Assembly (NCBI GenBank): GCA_016717655.1
Contig: JADKFC010000002.1
Span: 248,001 to 312,000 of the forward strand
Source of the DNA: Saprospiraceae bacterium
GTDB lineage: Bacteria > Bacteroidota > Bacteroidia > Chitinophagales > Saprospiraceae
DNA: 64,000 nt
Reading direction: 5' to 3'
Shown: piece by piece, positions 17,934-25,875 of the stretch
How the letters are laid out: the number at the start of each line of letters is the position of its first letter
How positions within the stretch are numbered: the stretch's first letter is position 1
Translations under genes and position numbers: made by a program
The notes under the pieces: model-generated
Told to the model about the DNA's origin: nothing
Database searches by the model: none
What the model saw: the letters and a program-made list of their open reading frames with translations, nothing else

Positions 17934-18707
17934 TTATCTTCCCTTGAATTCAGGTTTTCTTTTTTCCAAAAAGGCTTGAACTCCTTCGTTATAATCATAC
18001 GACTCCCCTGCTTTTCGCTGTAAGGTATCTTCCAATAACAATTGCTGGTGCAATGGATTGTGGTAACTTTCATTCAATGCCTGCTTGGATAAGGCCAGCG
18101 CGAGAGTAGGCATGGAAGCCAGCTGTTTGGCTATAGCCCAGGAAGCTGCAACAAATTCTTCATCCGTAAATACCTTGTAAATCATATTCATTCGTTCTGC
18201 CTCCGCAGCCGTCACTTTATCTCCCAACATGATCAAGGCACTTGCTTTTTGCATGCCGATGAGGCGGGGTAAAAAGTAAGTGCCCGCACTATCCGGAATT
18301 AAGCCGATCTTGGAAAAAGCCTGAATAAAGGAGGCTGATTCTGCAGCCACCACAATGTCGCAAGCCAGTGCGATATTGGCCCCTGCCCCGGCAGCCACTC
18401 CATTCACCGCAGCTACCACAGGTTTTTTAACCGATCTGATTCTGGTGATGATGGGGTTGAAATGCTGACTCACAATTTCACCCAGTTCAGGACCATTTGG
18501 ATCCACCACTTCTGAAAGGTCTTGTCCTGCGCAAAAAGCCCTGCCATTACCTGTAATGTAAATGGCCCGCACTTCGTCATTGTTATTGCATTCATCCAGA
18601 CTATCCTGAAAAGCGAGTGCCAGTTCTCTGATGACGCTGTTAAATTTATCAGGCCTGTTGAGGGTGATAAGTCCTATGTTTTCTTTGATTTCAAAAAGTA
18701 AGCTCAT
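17934..18707 (-). CDS. Enoyl-CoA hydratase/isomerase family protein (PaaG-like)
   Basis: 257 residues of the crotonase fold. It has ITLNRPDKFNSV; the CoA/oxyanion region GRAFCAGQDLSEV; AAGAGANIALACDIVVAA; and SKIGLIPDSAGTYFLPRLIG. The FCAGQDL and GLIPDSAG forms, with Asp rather than the classic hydratase Glu pair, are those of PaaG-type ring 1,2-epoxyphenylacetyl-CoA isomerases and related isomerases. No other paa gene is in the window, so a broader role in acyl-CoA metabolism is possible. It overlaps the upstream acyltransferase by 4 bp (ATGA). Confidence 0.8.
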   Translation of the reverse strand: MSLLFEIKENIGLITLNRPDKFNSVIRELALAFQDSLDECNNNDEVRAIYITGNGRAFCAGQDLSEVVDPNGPELGEIVSQHFNPIITRIRSVKKPVVAAVNGVAAGAGANIALACDIVVAAESASFIQAFSKIGLIPDSAGTYFLPRLIGMQKASALIMLGDKVTAAEAERMNMIYKVFTDEEFVAASWAIAKQLASMPTLALALSKQALNESYHNPLHQQLLLEDTLQRKAGESYDYNEGVQAFLEKRKPEFKGR

Positions 18708-19300
18708 GTATTTTTATGGTCAGCTTGGTACAAATAGCCCAACTCGGGATGGTAGCCCCTTACCCCTTTAAAATGTTGGTTGATAATTTTAAGGTCCTCT
18801 TCATAGTTGCCTGATGGTTGCATAGGGGCTGAAAAATTTACTTCTTTGTTGCCAAAATCAAATTTAACAAGGACCAAAGGCATTTTGGCTTCCACGGCGA
18901 TCCAGTAAAAACCTGATTTTAACTCATCGTTTCGTTTTCGTGTGCCCTCAGGTGCTATGGCAATCGAAAGATCATCATATTTTTCAAGGGTCGCTCCCAC
19001 TGCTTTTACAAAGTTGTTGTGTTTAGACCTGTCTACCGGTATTCCTCCCAACCACCTGAATATAAAGCCGTAAGGCCAGTGAAACAAGGAGTCTTTGGCT
19101 ATAAACTTTAGCTTCAACTGTAGGGCACTCCTGGTAAGTACCCCTAATGGAAAATCCCAGTTTGAGGTGTGGGGAATCACAACAAACATCACCCTTCTGG
19201 GAAAATGAGAGAACTCTCCCGTAAACCGGAATCCCCATAACTTCATTAACCAAAGGCTGATTTGCTGCAACATGGTGCTAAAATAGGCTTTTAAACCCAT
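18704..19300 (-). CDS. Lysophospholipid acyltransferase-like protein (PlsC family)
   Basis: 198 residues. The acyltransferase HX4D motif is HTSNWD at residues 44-49 and PEGTR lies at 117-121, with WLGGIPVDRSKHNN between them. The order and spacing match 1-acyl-glycerol-3-phosphate acyltransferase-like proteins, though it is shorter than PlsC itself. An N-terminal hydrophobic stretch suggests a peripheral inner-membrane location. It may acylate a lysophospholipid or another hydroxyl lipid. Co-transcribed with the enoyl-CoA hydratase gene. Confidence 0.8.
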   Translation of the reverse strand: MGLKAYFSTMLQQISLWLMKLWGFRFTGEFSHFPRRVMFVVIPHTSNWDFPLGVLTRSALQLKLKFIAKDSLFHWPYGFIFRWLGGIPVDRSKHNNFVKAVGATLEKYDDLSIAIAPEGTRKRNDELKSGFYWIAVEAKMPLVLVKFDFGNKEVNFSAPMQPSGNYEEDLKIINQHFKGVRGYHPELGYLYQADHKNT

Positions 19301-19366
19301 TGCGTAAAATTGTGTTAATGTTTTAATAAAAAAAATCCACCAGATATAGTGCCTTTAAACTTGGCC

Positions 19367-19374
19367 TATCTTTG
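19367..19374 (+). promoter_or_regulatory. -7 box TATCTTTG before the GLPGLI gene
   Basis: A perfect TAnnTTTG match 31 bp upstream of the ATG at 19405. No clear TTG -33 element is visible. Confidence 0.45.
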
Positions 19375-19404
19375 TAGTCTAATCAGCAAATCTAATTGAC
19401 AATT

Positions 19405-20148
19405 ATGAGGTTATCCCTTGCCCTAAGCTCTTTGATACTTTTTACTTTTTTCTCCGGCGCTAACGCCCAGGATGTAATGCGAATCAAGTATGAAGAAACC
19501 TTTTTCATGAATCCAGGCCCTGATATGCCACCTCAGATGGCCGCTCAGATGCCTAAAAGTCGCAAAAACAGGAAGATCTTGTTGGCAACAGAAGAAAATT
19601 CGTATTATTTTGTGAATAAAGAAGATCCAGATCCTGAAGAAGAAGTAGGAAGTAACCATGGCAGATGGGCCATGAGAAGACAAGGTGTTGACCCAAAGGT
19701 TTACAGTGATTACACTAATGAGCAAAAGCTCACCTATACCGATCTTTTTGGCAAAGAATTTCTGATAGAGGAGGGCTTGCAACCAGCCAAGTGGAAGTTG
19801 CACAGTGGAGAACAGAGGGATATTCTGGGTTACACTTGTATCAAAGCCACCCAACAAAAAGACAGCATCACCATAACAGCCTGGTTTACCCCTAAAATCG
19901 CCATGTCTGTTGGTCCAGACGGTTACTACGGACTTCCAGGTGCTATCCTAGCTGTTTCTGAAGGCGAATCACGGGTCTATCTGGCCACTTTGATAGAACA
20001 AAAATATGCAGGAGAAGCCAAAATTGAAAAACCCACCAAGGGCACTAAGACCACCCGTGAAGAATTTGAGAAAATAAGAAAAGAAAAAATCGAAGAAATG
20101 CGCCAGATGAATGGCGGCCAAGGCCAAAGAATCTTCATCCGCGGTTAA
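19405..20148 (+). CDS. GLPGLI family secreted protein
   Basis: About 247 residues. The ATG at 19405 gives a clean signal peptide (MRLSLALSSLILFTFFSGANAQ region). A TTG nine bases earlier is less likely. The mature protein is beta-rich. It contains ILGYTCIKATQ and DGYYGLPGAILAV, the motif that names the GLPGLI family, and has a charged tail (KIRKEKIEEMRQMNGG). Function unknown. The family is usually encoded next to a TonB-type outer-membrane receptor, as here, and probably acts in the cell envelope with it. Confidence 0.85.
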   Translation: MRLSLALSSLILFTFFSGANAQDVMRIKYEETFFMNPGPDMPPQMAAQMPKSRKNRKILLATEENSYYFVNKEDPDPEEEVGSNHGRWAMRRQGVDPKVYSDYTNEQKLTYTDLFGKEFLIEEGLQPAKWKLHSGEQRDILGYTCIKATQQKDSITITAWFTPKIAMSVGPDGYYGLPGAILAVSEGESRVYLATLIEQKYAGEAKIEKPTKGTKTTREEFEKIRKEKIEEMRQMNGGQGQRIFIRG

Positions 20149-20168
20149 ATACTCCAAGCTACTCCAAT

Positions 20169-22942
20169 ATGACAATCAGAAATCTAATTCCTTGTTTGCT
20201 GTTTTTTGTTTCCTTATCCGTTTCAGCGCAGGTAAAAAAATATACCGTTAAAGGCTTGATTCAAGACAATGAAAAAACACCCCTTATAGGAGCATCCGTT
20301 GTGTTGCTCAATCCTGTTGACAGTGTATTGGTAGCTTTTGGCACCTCTGATGAAAAAGGATTGTTTGAAATCAAAAATGTAAAAAGCGACAGCTTCAAAA
20401 TCCAGATTACGTACCTAGGTTTTGGCACCCTTGAAAAAATAATTTTTGTTGGGGCGAAAATGCCATCCTGGACCAGGGGCTATTACCATGTTTGCAGCAG
20501 ACAATATGCTGGATGAGGTAGTGGTGAAAAGCGAATACATACCGATTGCCATCAAAAAAGATACCATCGAGTACAATGCTGATGCTTATAGGGTAAGGCC
20601 CAATGCTACAGTAGAGGAACTCTTAAAAAAATTGCCGGGTATCGAAGTCGATGCCAGCGGAACCATCACTGCCCAGGGAGAAGAAATCAAAAAAGTGATG
20701 GTGGATGGTAAAAAGTTTTTTGGCGACGATCCCAAGATGGCTACTCAAAACCTCCCGGCAGATGCCATCAAAAAGGTGCAGGTCTTTGATAAAAAATCAG
20801 AAAAGGCAGAATTCACCGGCGTGAGTGATGGTGAATCCGAAAAAGTGCTCAACCTCGAACTCAAGGCCGATAAAAAAATCGGAACCTTTGGAGAAGTGAT
20901 GGCAGGCTATGGAACAGAAGATCGTTTTGATTCCAAACTGTCTTTTAATAAATTCAATAATAAGTACCAATTTTCTACCCTGGCCAACTTCAACAATCTG
21001 AGCAACCAGGGTTTTAGTTTCTCTGATTATAATACCCTGATGGGAGGCAATGCATTCGGCGGCAGAGGAGGCGGAAGTATGAACAGTGGAGTGGTCAACT
21101 TTGGCAATACCAATACCGGGCAAATTAAAAGTGCCACAGCGGGTTTGAATTTTTACTACGAATTCTCTCCTAAATTCAATCTAACCACCAGTTACTTTTT
21201 AAGTCACTCTGATCAGGACCTGATTAAAGACAAGTTTCGTCAAAACTTTCAGGTAGAAAACTCATTTGCATCTGATGAATTCTCTACTTCCAATACCGTC
21301 CGCAATGGTCATACCGTCAACCTCGCTATGCAAATCAAACCGGATAGTTTTCACAGAATAGACTTAGAAAGTTCCGTAAGATTTAATGGCTCTGATGCCA
21401 TCACTTCCAGCTTAACCAATGCCAGCTCTCTGAGTGGAGTTCCCCGAAATTCCATCGACCAGAGCGACAAAAACATCAATGATCTTACAGACCTTTCGTT
21501 GAGAGGGGTGTTTACCAAAAGACTCAGAAAACCGGGAAGAATATTTTCGCTTGAAGCAAGTTATGGCAATACAGAAAATGAAACCGATTATTTTCTGGAC
21601 AGAACCAGCTTGTTTTACACCAACAACTTACTTGACTCCATTTTACAGGACCAAATCAGTTTAAGCGACAATAACAACTACCGGATTTATACCGAATACA
21701 AAGAACCTTTGGGCAAAAAAAACTACCTCGGTCTAGGGTATTCTAAACGAAATTACCGTTCTCTGCAGAACAAGGATTTTTATACTGTCGACTTTCTGGA
21801 TCCGAATAAACTCACCTTAAATGAGTTGCTCAGTTCCCTTTCGGATAACAATGTTGGTTATGACCGAGCGTCATTGATCTATACCAAAGACGATGAAAAA
21901 TACAGCATCAACGTAGATCTGGTATATCAGCGAAGTCTCATCAGCGGCAGTGACGACAATCCGGGCAGCGTGCCCCTGGAAAAAGTATACAATTACTTTT
22001 TACCATCATTCACCGTCAATTGGATTGATAAAAACCTGCGCATTCGATACAATACCAGCATCAATGAACCATCTGTTACCCAACTGCAACCCATTGTCAA
22101 CAACTCCCGATCCGTTAAACCCATACCAGGGTAATCCTGCCTTAAAACCGGAGTATGCCCACAGTGTGAATATCAGATACAGCTTTTTTGACAATTTCAA
22201 TTTCAGAAACTTTTTTGCCTTTCTGAATCTGAGGTACACCAAAGATAAAATCATTACTGCACAGACCATCAACAACAACCTGATTACCACCAGTCTGCCT
22301 ATCAATACCAACAATCAGCAAAATGCGAGTCTGAATTTTACCTATTCTTCTCCCATCAGAGCATTGAAGGTAAAGGCCAGGGTTTTTGGCGGCGGTTCCG
22401 TAACCCAGTCCATCAATTTTGTCAATACCATTGAAAACGAAGTGATTACTCTTTCTCCAAGAATGGGTCTGGAATTGGAAAACACCAACAATAAATACAT
22501 TTCACTGATGGCCGCATATGAGGCATCCTACAGTGAAAACCAATACTCAGTCAATACCACCCAAAATGCCAGCTACCTCACCCATGTGTTGAGATCCAAC
22601 TTGCTGCTCAATTTTGGAAAGGGCTGGAATCTCGACAGTGACATCAACCATACCATCTATACGGGCGAGACCTTTGCAGAAGCGGTTGATCTCACCTTGT
22701 TCAATGCCTCTCTGTCAAAAAGATTGTTCAATGATCGGCTTACAGCAAAGCTTCGGGCTGCAGACATCTTTAATGCGGGTCAGGGCATTAGCAGGAGTGC
22801 AGGAGATACCTATGTAGAAGAAGTGACGACCAATGGCATAGGCAGGTATTTTTTGTTTAGCCTGACTTATCGCCTTTCCGGCTTTTCGCCTAACCAAACC
22901 GGTGGCCAGGGCCCACCCAGGATGATGATGATCCGTAACTAA
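20169..22942 (+). CDS. TonB-dependent receptor-like outer-membrane beta-barrel protein, frame broken three times
   Basis: Restored length is ~924 residues. A signal peptide ends SVSAQ. It is followed by a carboxypeptidase-regulatory-like domain (VKGLIQDNEKTPLIGASVVLLNP), a plug-like segment (NMLDEVVVKSEYIPIAIKKD, VEELLKKLPGIEVD) and a large barrel. The frame slips at GGGG 20451-20454 and GGGG 20476-20479 (one G missing each). Adding them gives ENAILDQGAITMFAADN. It slips again at CCC near 22107-22110 (one C extra); removing it gives NNSDPLNPYQGNPALKPEY, the usual barrel motif. It was probably an intact outer-membrane protein in the cell. It follows the GLPGLI gene by 20 bp. Confidence 0.85.
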
Positions 22943-23064
22943 TGCAATTGGTAACACATTTTTAACAAAAAAAATTCCATCCATCCAACATTCTGATTAT
23001 CAGATATGTAGGTTAGTCAATTTTTGAAAAACCAAATAATATTTGCCCTATTTTTAAAAAGCAC

Positions 23065-23096
23065 TTGATTTTTTCAAAATCTTGAATCTATCTTTG
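23065..23096 (+). promoter_or_regulatory. Promoter of the metY-metX leader
   Basis: TTG at 23065-23067, a 21-bp spacer and TATCTTTG at 23089-23096: a good match to the Bacteroidota -33/-7 consensus. It is placed about 50 bp before the riboswitch. Confidence 0.65.
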
Positions 23097-23149
23097 CAAC
23101 ACGAGTTAAGCGTTTAACTACCTATCAATAGTTTGTTATTTCGCGATAC

Positions 23150-23244
23150 TTTATACAGATGAGGGGAGAGAACAGGCTCTGTGATCCTCAGGCAACCTCC
23201 AAAGAGAAAGGTGCCAATTCCTGCCCAATATTGGGAAATATAAA
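23150..23244 (+). promoter_or_regulatory. SAM-I (S-box) riboswitch
   Basis: P1 can form between TTTATA (23150-23155) and TATAAA (23239-23244). Inside lie the conserved S-box elements: GATCCTCAGGCAACC (GCAACC at 23192-23197), AAGGTGCCAATTCCTGC (GGTGCCAATTCC 23210-23221), and a P4 hairpin CCCAATATTGGG (23224-23235). This matches the SAM-I aptamer core in order and spacing. It lies directly upstream of the leader peptide and metY, genes expected to be repressed when S-adenosylmethionine is high. Confidence 0.88.
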
Positions 23245-23260
23245 TGATCAAAAAAAAGAA

Positions 23261-23344
23261 ATGAACAAACCAACATTCCAATCCAATTCTAGTCGGCGAA
23301 TCACATTGTCTTCAATGTGCTGTTGTTGTTGTTGCTTCTGTTAA
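23261..23344 (+). CDS. 27-residue leader peptide ending in a cysteine run
   Basis: ATG at 23261 follows an A-rich leader (GATCAAAAAAAAGAA). The peptide begins MNKPTFQSNSS, passes SRRITLSS, and ends MCCCCCCFC before TAA. Seven of the last nine residues are Cys, encoded by TGC/TGT at 23318-23341. It lies between a SAM-I riboswitch and metY. A run of codons for the sulfur donor just upstream of a sulfur-assimilation operon is the classic layout of ribosome-mediated attenuation. The Cys codons (TGCTGTT 23318-23324) can pair with AACAGCA (23343-23349). The regulatory role is inferred. Confidence 0.7.
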   Translation: MNKPTFQSNSSRRITLSSMCCCCCCFC

Positions 23345-23388
23345 CAGCAGCGATCGCCTTATTCAACATTTAGTTTAGACTTTAATGA

Positions 23389-23432
23389 GGCTCCTGCTCA
23401 CCGGGTGTGGTACAGGCCATTTGTATTTTTTC
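23389..23432 (+). terminator. Candidate attenuator terminator in the metY leader
   Basis: A hairpin GGCTCCTG...CAGGCC (23389-23396 / 23413-23418), with inner CACC/GGTG pairing, is followed by TTTGTATTTTTT. Its left arm contains CTGCT (23394-23398). This can instead pair with AGCAG (23346-23350), just after the leader peptide stop, giving a mutually exclusive antiterminator. Pairings were found by eye only. Confidence 0.45.
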
Positions 23433-23463
23433 CTAAATCAAGTAATTACAAAACTTTTCTATC

Positions 23464-24780
23464 ATGAGCATTCAAAACTATCGTTACGAGACCCTGCAAT
23501 TGCACGCGGGTCACAGTCCGGACACCGCCACTAACTCCAGGGCAGTGCCCATTTATCAAACCAGCAGTTACGTTTTCAACAGCGCAGAACACGGTGCCAA
23601 TTTATTTGCACTTCGGGAATTTGGCAATATCTACACCCGAATTATGAACCCAACCACCGATGTGCTGGAAAAAAGACTGGCGGCACTGGAAGGCGGGGTG
23701 GCAGCGGTGGCAGTGGCATCGGGTCAGGCAGCCCAGTTCATTGCCCTCAACAACATCCTGCAAGCGGGCGACAATTTTGTCAGTACTTCCTTTCTCTATG
23801 GTGGTACCTACAATCAGTTTAAAGTAGCATTCAAACGATTGGGAATAGATGTCAGGTTTGCAGCGGGTGATGAACCTGCCTCCTTTGAAACCCTCATTGA
23901 TGAGCATACAAAGGCCATCTATATAGAAACCATTGGCAATCCCCGATTTAATATTCCCGATTTCGAAAAGATTGCAGACCTCGCAAAAAAATACGAACTG
24001 CCTTTGATTGTAGACAATACTTTTGGTGCCGCAGGTTATTTATTCAGACCCCTCGATCACGGTGCCCATATAGTTGTGGCATCGGCTACCAAATGGATTG
24101 GAGGCCATGGCACATCCATCGGAGGCATCATCGTTGATGGTGGAAACTACAATTGGGGCAATGGCAAATTTCCCCAATTCAACCAACCGGCAGAAGGTTA
24201 TCATGGACTGGTATTCTCAGATGTATTTGGAGTCGACAACAGTCTGGGCCTTCCCAATATTGCCTTTGCCATCCGCGCCAGAGTAGAAGGCTTACGTGAT
24301 TTTGGTCCCGCCCTGAGTCCATTCAATTCCTTCCTGCTGATCCAGGGTCTGGAGACCCTCTCATTGCGGGTTCAACGCACCGTTGAGAATGCCCTTCAGA
24401 TAGCCCAGTGGCTTGAAGCCCACCCACAGGTTGAATCGGTATCGTATCCGGGATTAGCATCCAGCCCCTACCATACCCTTGCCAGGAAATACCTCAAAAA
24501 AGGTTTTGGCGGTGTGCTTTCTTTTAACGTGAAAGGGGGAAGTGAGGCAGCCAAAAAACTGGTTGATCACCTAAGTCTGATCAGCCACCTGGCTAACGTA
24601 GGCGATGCCAAAAGCCTCATCATTCAACCCTCGCTCACCACCCACCAGCAATTAACGGCCGATGAACAGGCAGCAGCAGGTGTGGCTCCTAATCAACTTA
24701 GACTATCGGTGGGCATCGAGCACGTAGACGATATTATCAATGATCTGAAAACTGGATTTCAGGCCATCAAATCTTTATAG
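23464..24780 (+). CDS. metY: O-acetylhomoserine aminocarboxypropyltransferase (homocysteine synthase)
   Basis: 438 residues of the Cys/Met metabolism PLP-enzyme family, full length. It shows the N-terminal YETLQLHAGHSPD and YQTSSYVFNSAEHGANLF typical of MetY. It also has RIMNPTTDVLEKRLAALEGG, an active-site lysine at residue 210 in VASATKWIGGHGTSIGG, and the C-terminal LRLSVGIEHVDDI. The enzyme makes homocysteine from O-acetylhomoserine and sulfide. It is the first gene of metY-metX behind the SAM-I riboswitch and Cys leader, with a 1-bp gap to metX. Confidence 0.95.
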   Translation: MSIQNYRYETLQLHAGHSPDTATNSRAVPIYQTSSYVFNSAEHGANLFALREFGNIYTRIMNPTTDVLEKRLAALEGGVAAVAVASGQAAQFIALNNILQAGDNFVSTSFLYGGTYNQFKVAFKRLGIDVRFAAGDEPASFETLIDEHTKAIYIETIGNPRFNIPDFEKIADLAKKYELPLIVDNTFGAAGYLFRPLDHGAHIVVASATKWIGGHGTSIGGIIVDGGNYNWGNGKFPQFNQPAEGYHGLVFSDVFGVDNSLGLPNIAFAIRARVEGLRDFGPALSPFNSFLLIQGLETLSLRVQRTVENALQIAQWLEAHPQVESVSYPGLASSPYHTLARKYLKKGFGGVLSFNVKGGSEAAKKLVDHLSLISHLANVGDAKSLIIQPSLTTHQQLTADEQAAAGVAPNQLRLSVGIEHVDDIINDLKTGFQAIKSL

Positions 24781-24781
24781 A

Positions 24782-25834
24782 ATGACTTCGATCAATTTTT
24801 TTAATATTCACGAGAATTACATTTTAGAGTCCGGACAGTCAGTGTCCGGACTCACCCTGGCTTATCAAACCTTTGGTAAACTCAATGCCCAAAAAGACAA
24901 TGTCATTTGGGTGGTCCATGCCCTTACAGCCAACTCCAATCCGATGGAATGGTGGCCTGGTGTGGCCGGACAAGGTCTGGCCATTGACCCTGACAATTAT
25001 TTTATCATCTGTGTCAATAATCCCGGGTCTCCCTATGGTTCTACCCATCCATTGAGTGAAAACCGGCAAACAGGCACGGCTTATTATCAGAATTTCCCTC
25101 TTTTTACCACCCGGGATATAGCCCAAAGTTTTGATCAGTTGCGACAGCACCTGGGTCTTGATAAAATCAGTTTGTTGACGGGCGCTTCCTTAGGCGGACA
25201 GATTGCCACGGAGTGGGCCATTTTGCAACCTGGTGTATTTGATAATCTGGTATTGATTGCCACCAATGCCCGCCACTCTCCCTGGGGCATTGCCTTTAAT
25301 GAAAGTCAGCGCCTGGCCATTGAAGCTGATACCACCTTCGGAGAAAAAAGAGAAAATGCAGGGGCAAAAGGGCTCAAAGCGGCCAGGACTATTGCCATGC
25401 TTAGTTATCGTACCGCTACGGGATACAATGAAAGTCAGCGACAGTCAGACCACCCCCTGGACCAGTTCAACGCTTCTTCATATCAGCGTTATCAGGGTGA
25501 TAAGCTGGTCAACCGATTTGATGCTTATTCTTATTATGCGCTGACCCGCACCATGGATAGTCACAACGTAGCCCGCAACAGGGAATCATTAACCTCGGCG
25601 CTGCAAACGATTGATGCCTATACCCTTGTCATTGGCATTACCACAGACCTGCTCTTTCCCACAATCGAACAAAAGCAGCTGGCAACACACATTCCCAATG
25701 CCCGTTATGCAGAAATTCACTCAGAATTGGGACACGATGGATTTTTAACCGAGGCCGCCAAGGTTGGGCATCACATCAAAACGGTGTTGAACCGGAGAAA
25801 TAGAAAAACAAAACGCTTTCCGTTGGCAGTGTAA
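24782..25834 (+). CDS. metX: Homoserine O-acetyltransferase
   Basis: 350 residues, alpha/beta-hydrolase fold. The nucleophile elbow is GASLGGQ with Ser at residue 136. The catalytic Asp lies in ITTDLLFP and His in SELGHDGFLTE near the C-terminus. It also has VVHALTANSNPMEWWPG and NNPGSPYGSTHPLS. It acylates homoserine to feed metY, directly upstream by 1 bp. Whether the donor is acetyl- or succinyl-CoA cannot be settled by eye, but pairing with MetY favours acetyl. Confidence 0.92.
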   Translation: MTSINFFNIHENYILESGQSVSGLTLAYQTFGKLNAQKDNVIWVVHALTANSNPMEWWPGVAGQGLAIDPDNYFIICVNNPGSPYGSTHPLSENRQTGTAYYQNFPLFTTRDIAQSFDQLRQHLGLDKISLLTGASLGGQIATEWAILQPGVFDNLVLIATNARHSPWGIAFNESQRLAIEADTTFGEKRENAGAKGLKAARTIAMLSYRTATGYNESQRQSDHPLDQFNASSYQRYQGDKLVNRFDAYSYYALTRTMDSHNVARNRESLTSALQTIDAYTLVIGITTDLLFPTIEQKQLATHIPNARYAEIHSELGHDGFLTEAAKVGHHIKTVLNRRNRKTKRFPLAV

Positions 25835-25851
25835 TTAGACTAGGCTTTTTT

Positions 25852-25859
25852 TATCTTTG
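25852..25859 (+). promoter_or_regulatory. -7 box TATCTTTG before the zinc protease gene
   Basis: Perfect TAnnTTTG match ending 16 bp before the ATG. The nearest upstream TTG is 26 bp away, longer than usual. Confidence 0.4.
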
Positions 25860-25875
25860 GATAAAATAGAATAAT

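Noticed and set aside
23159..23260. Longer start for the Cys-run leader at 23159
   Set aside because: It lies inside the SAM-I aptamer; the ATG at 23261 is behind it and has an A-rich leader.
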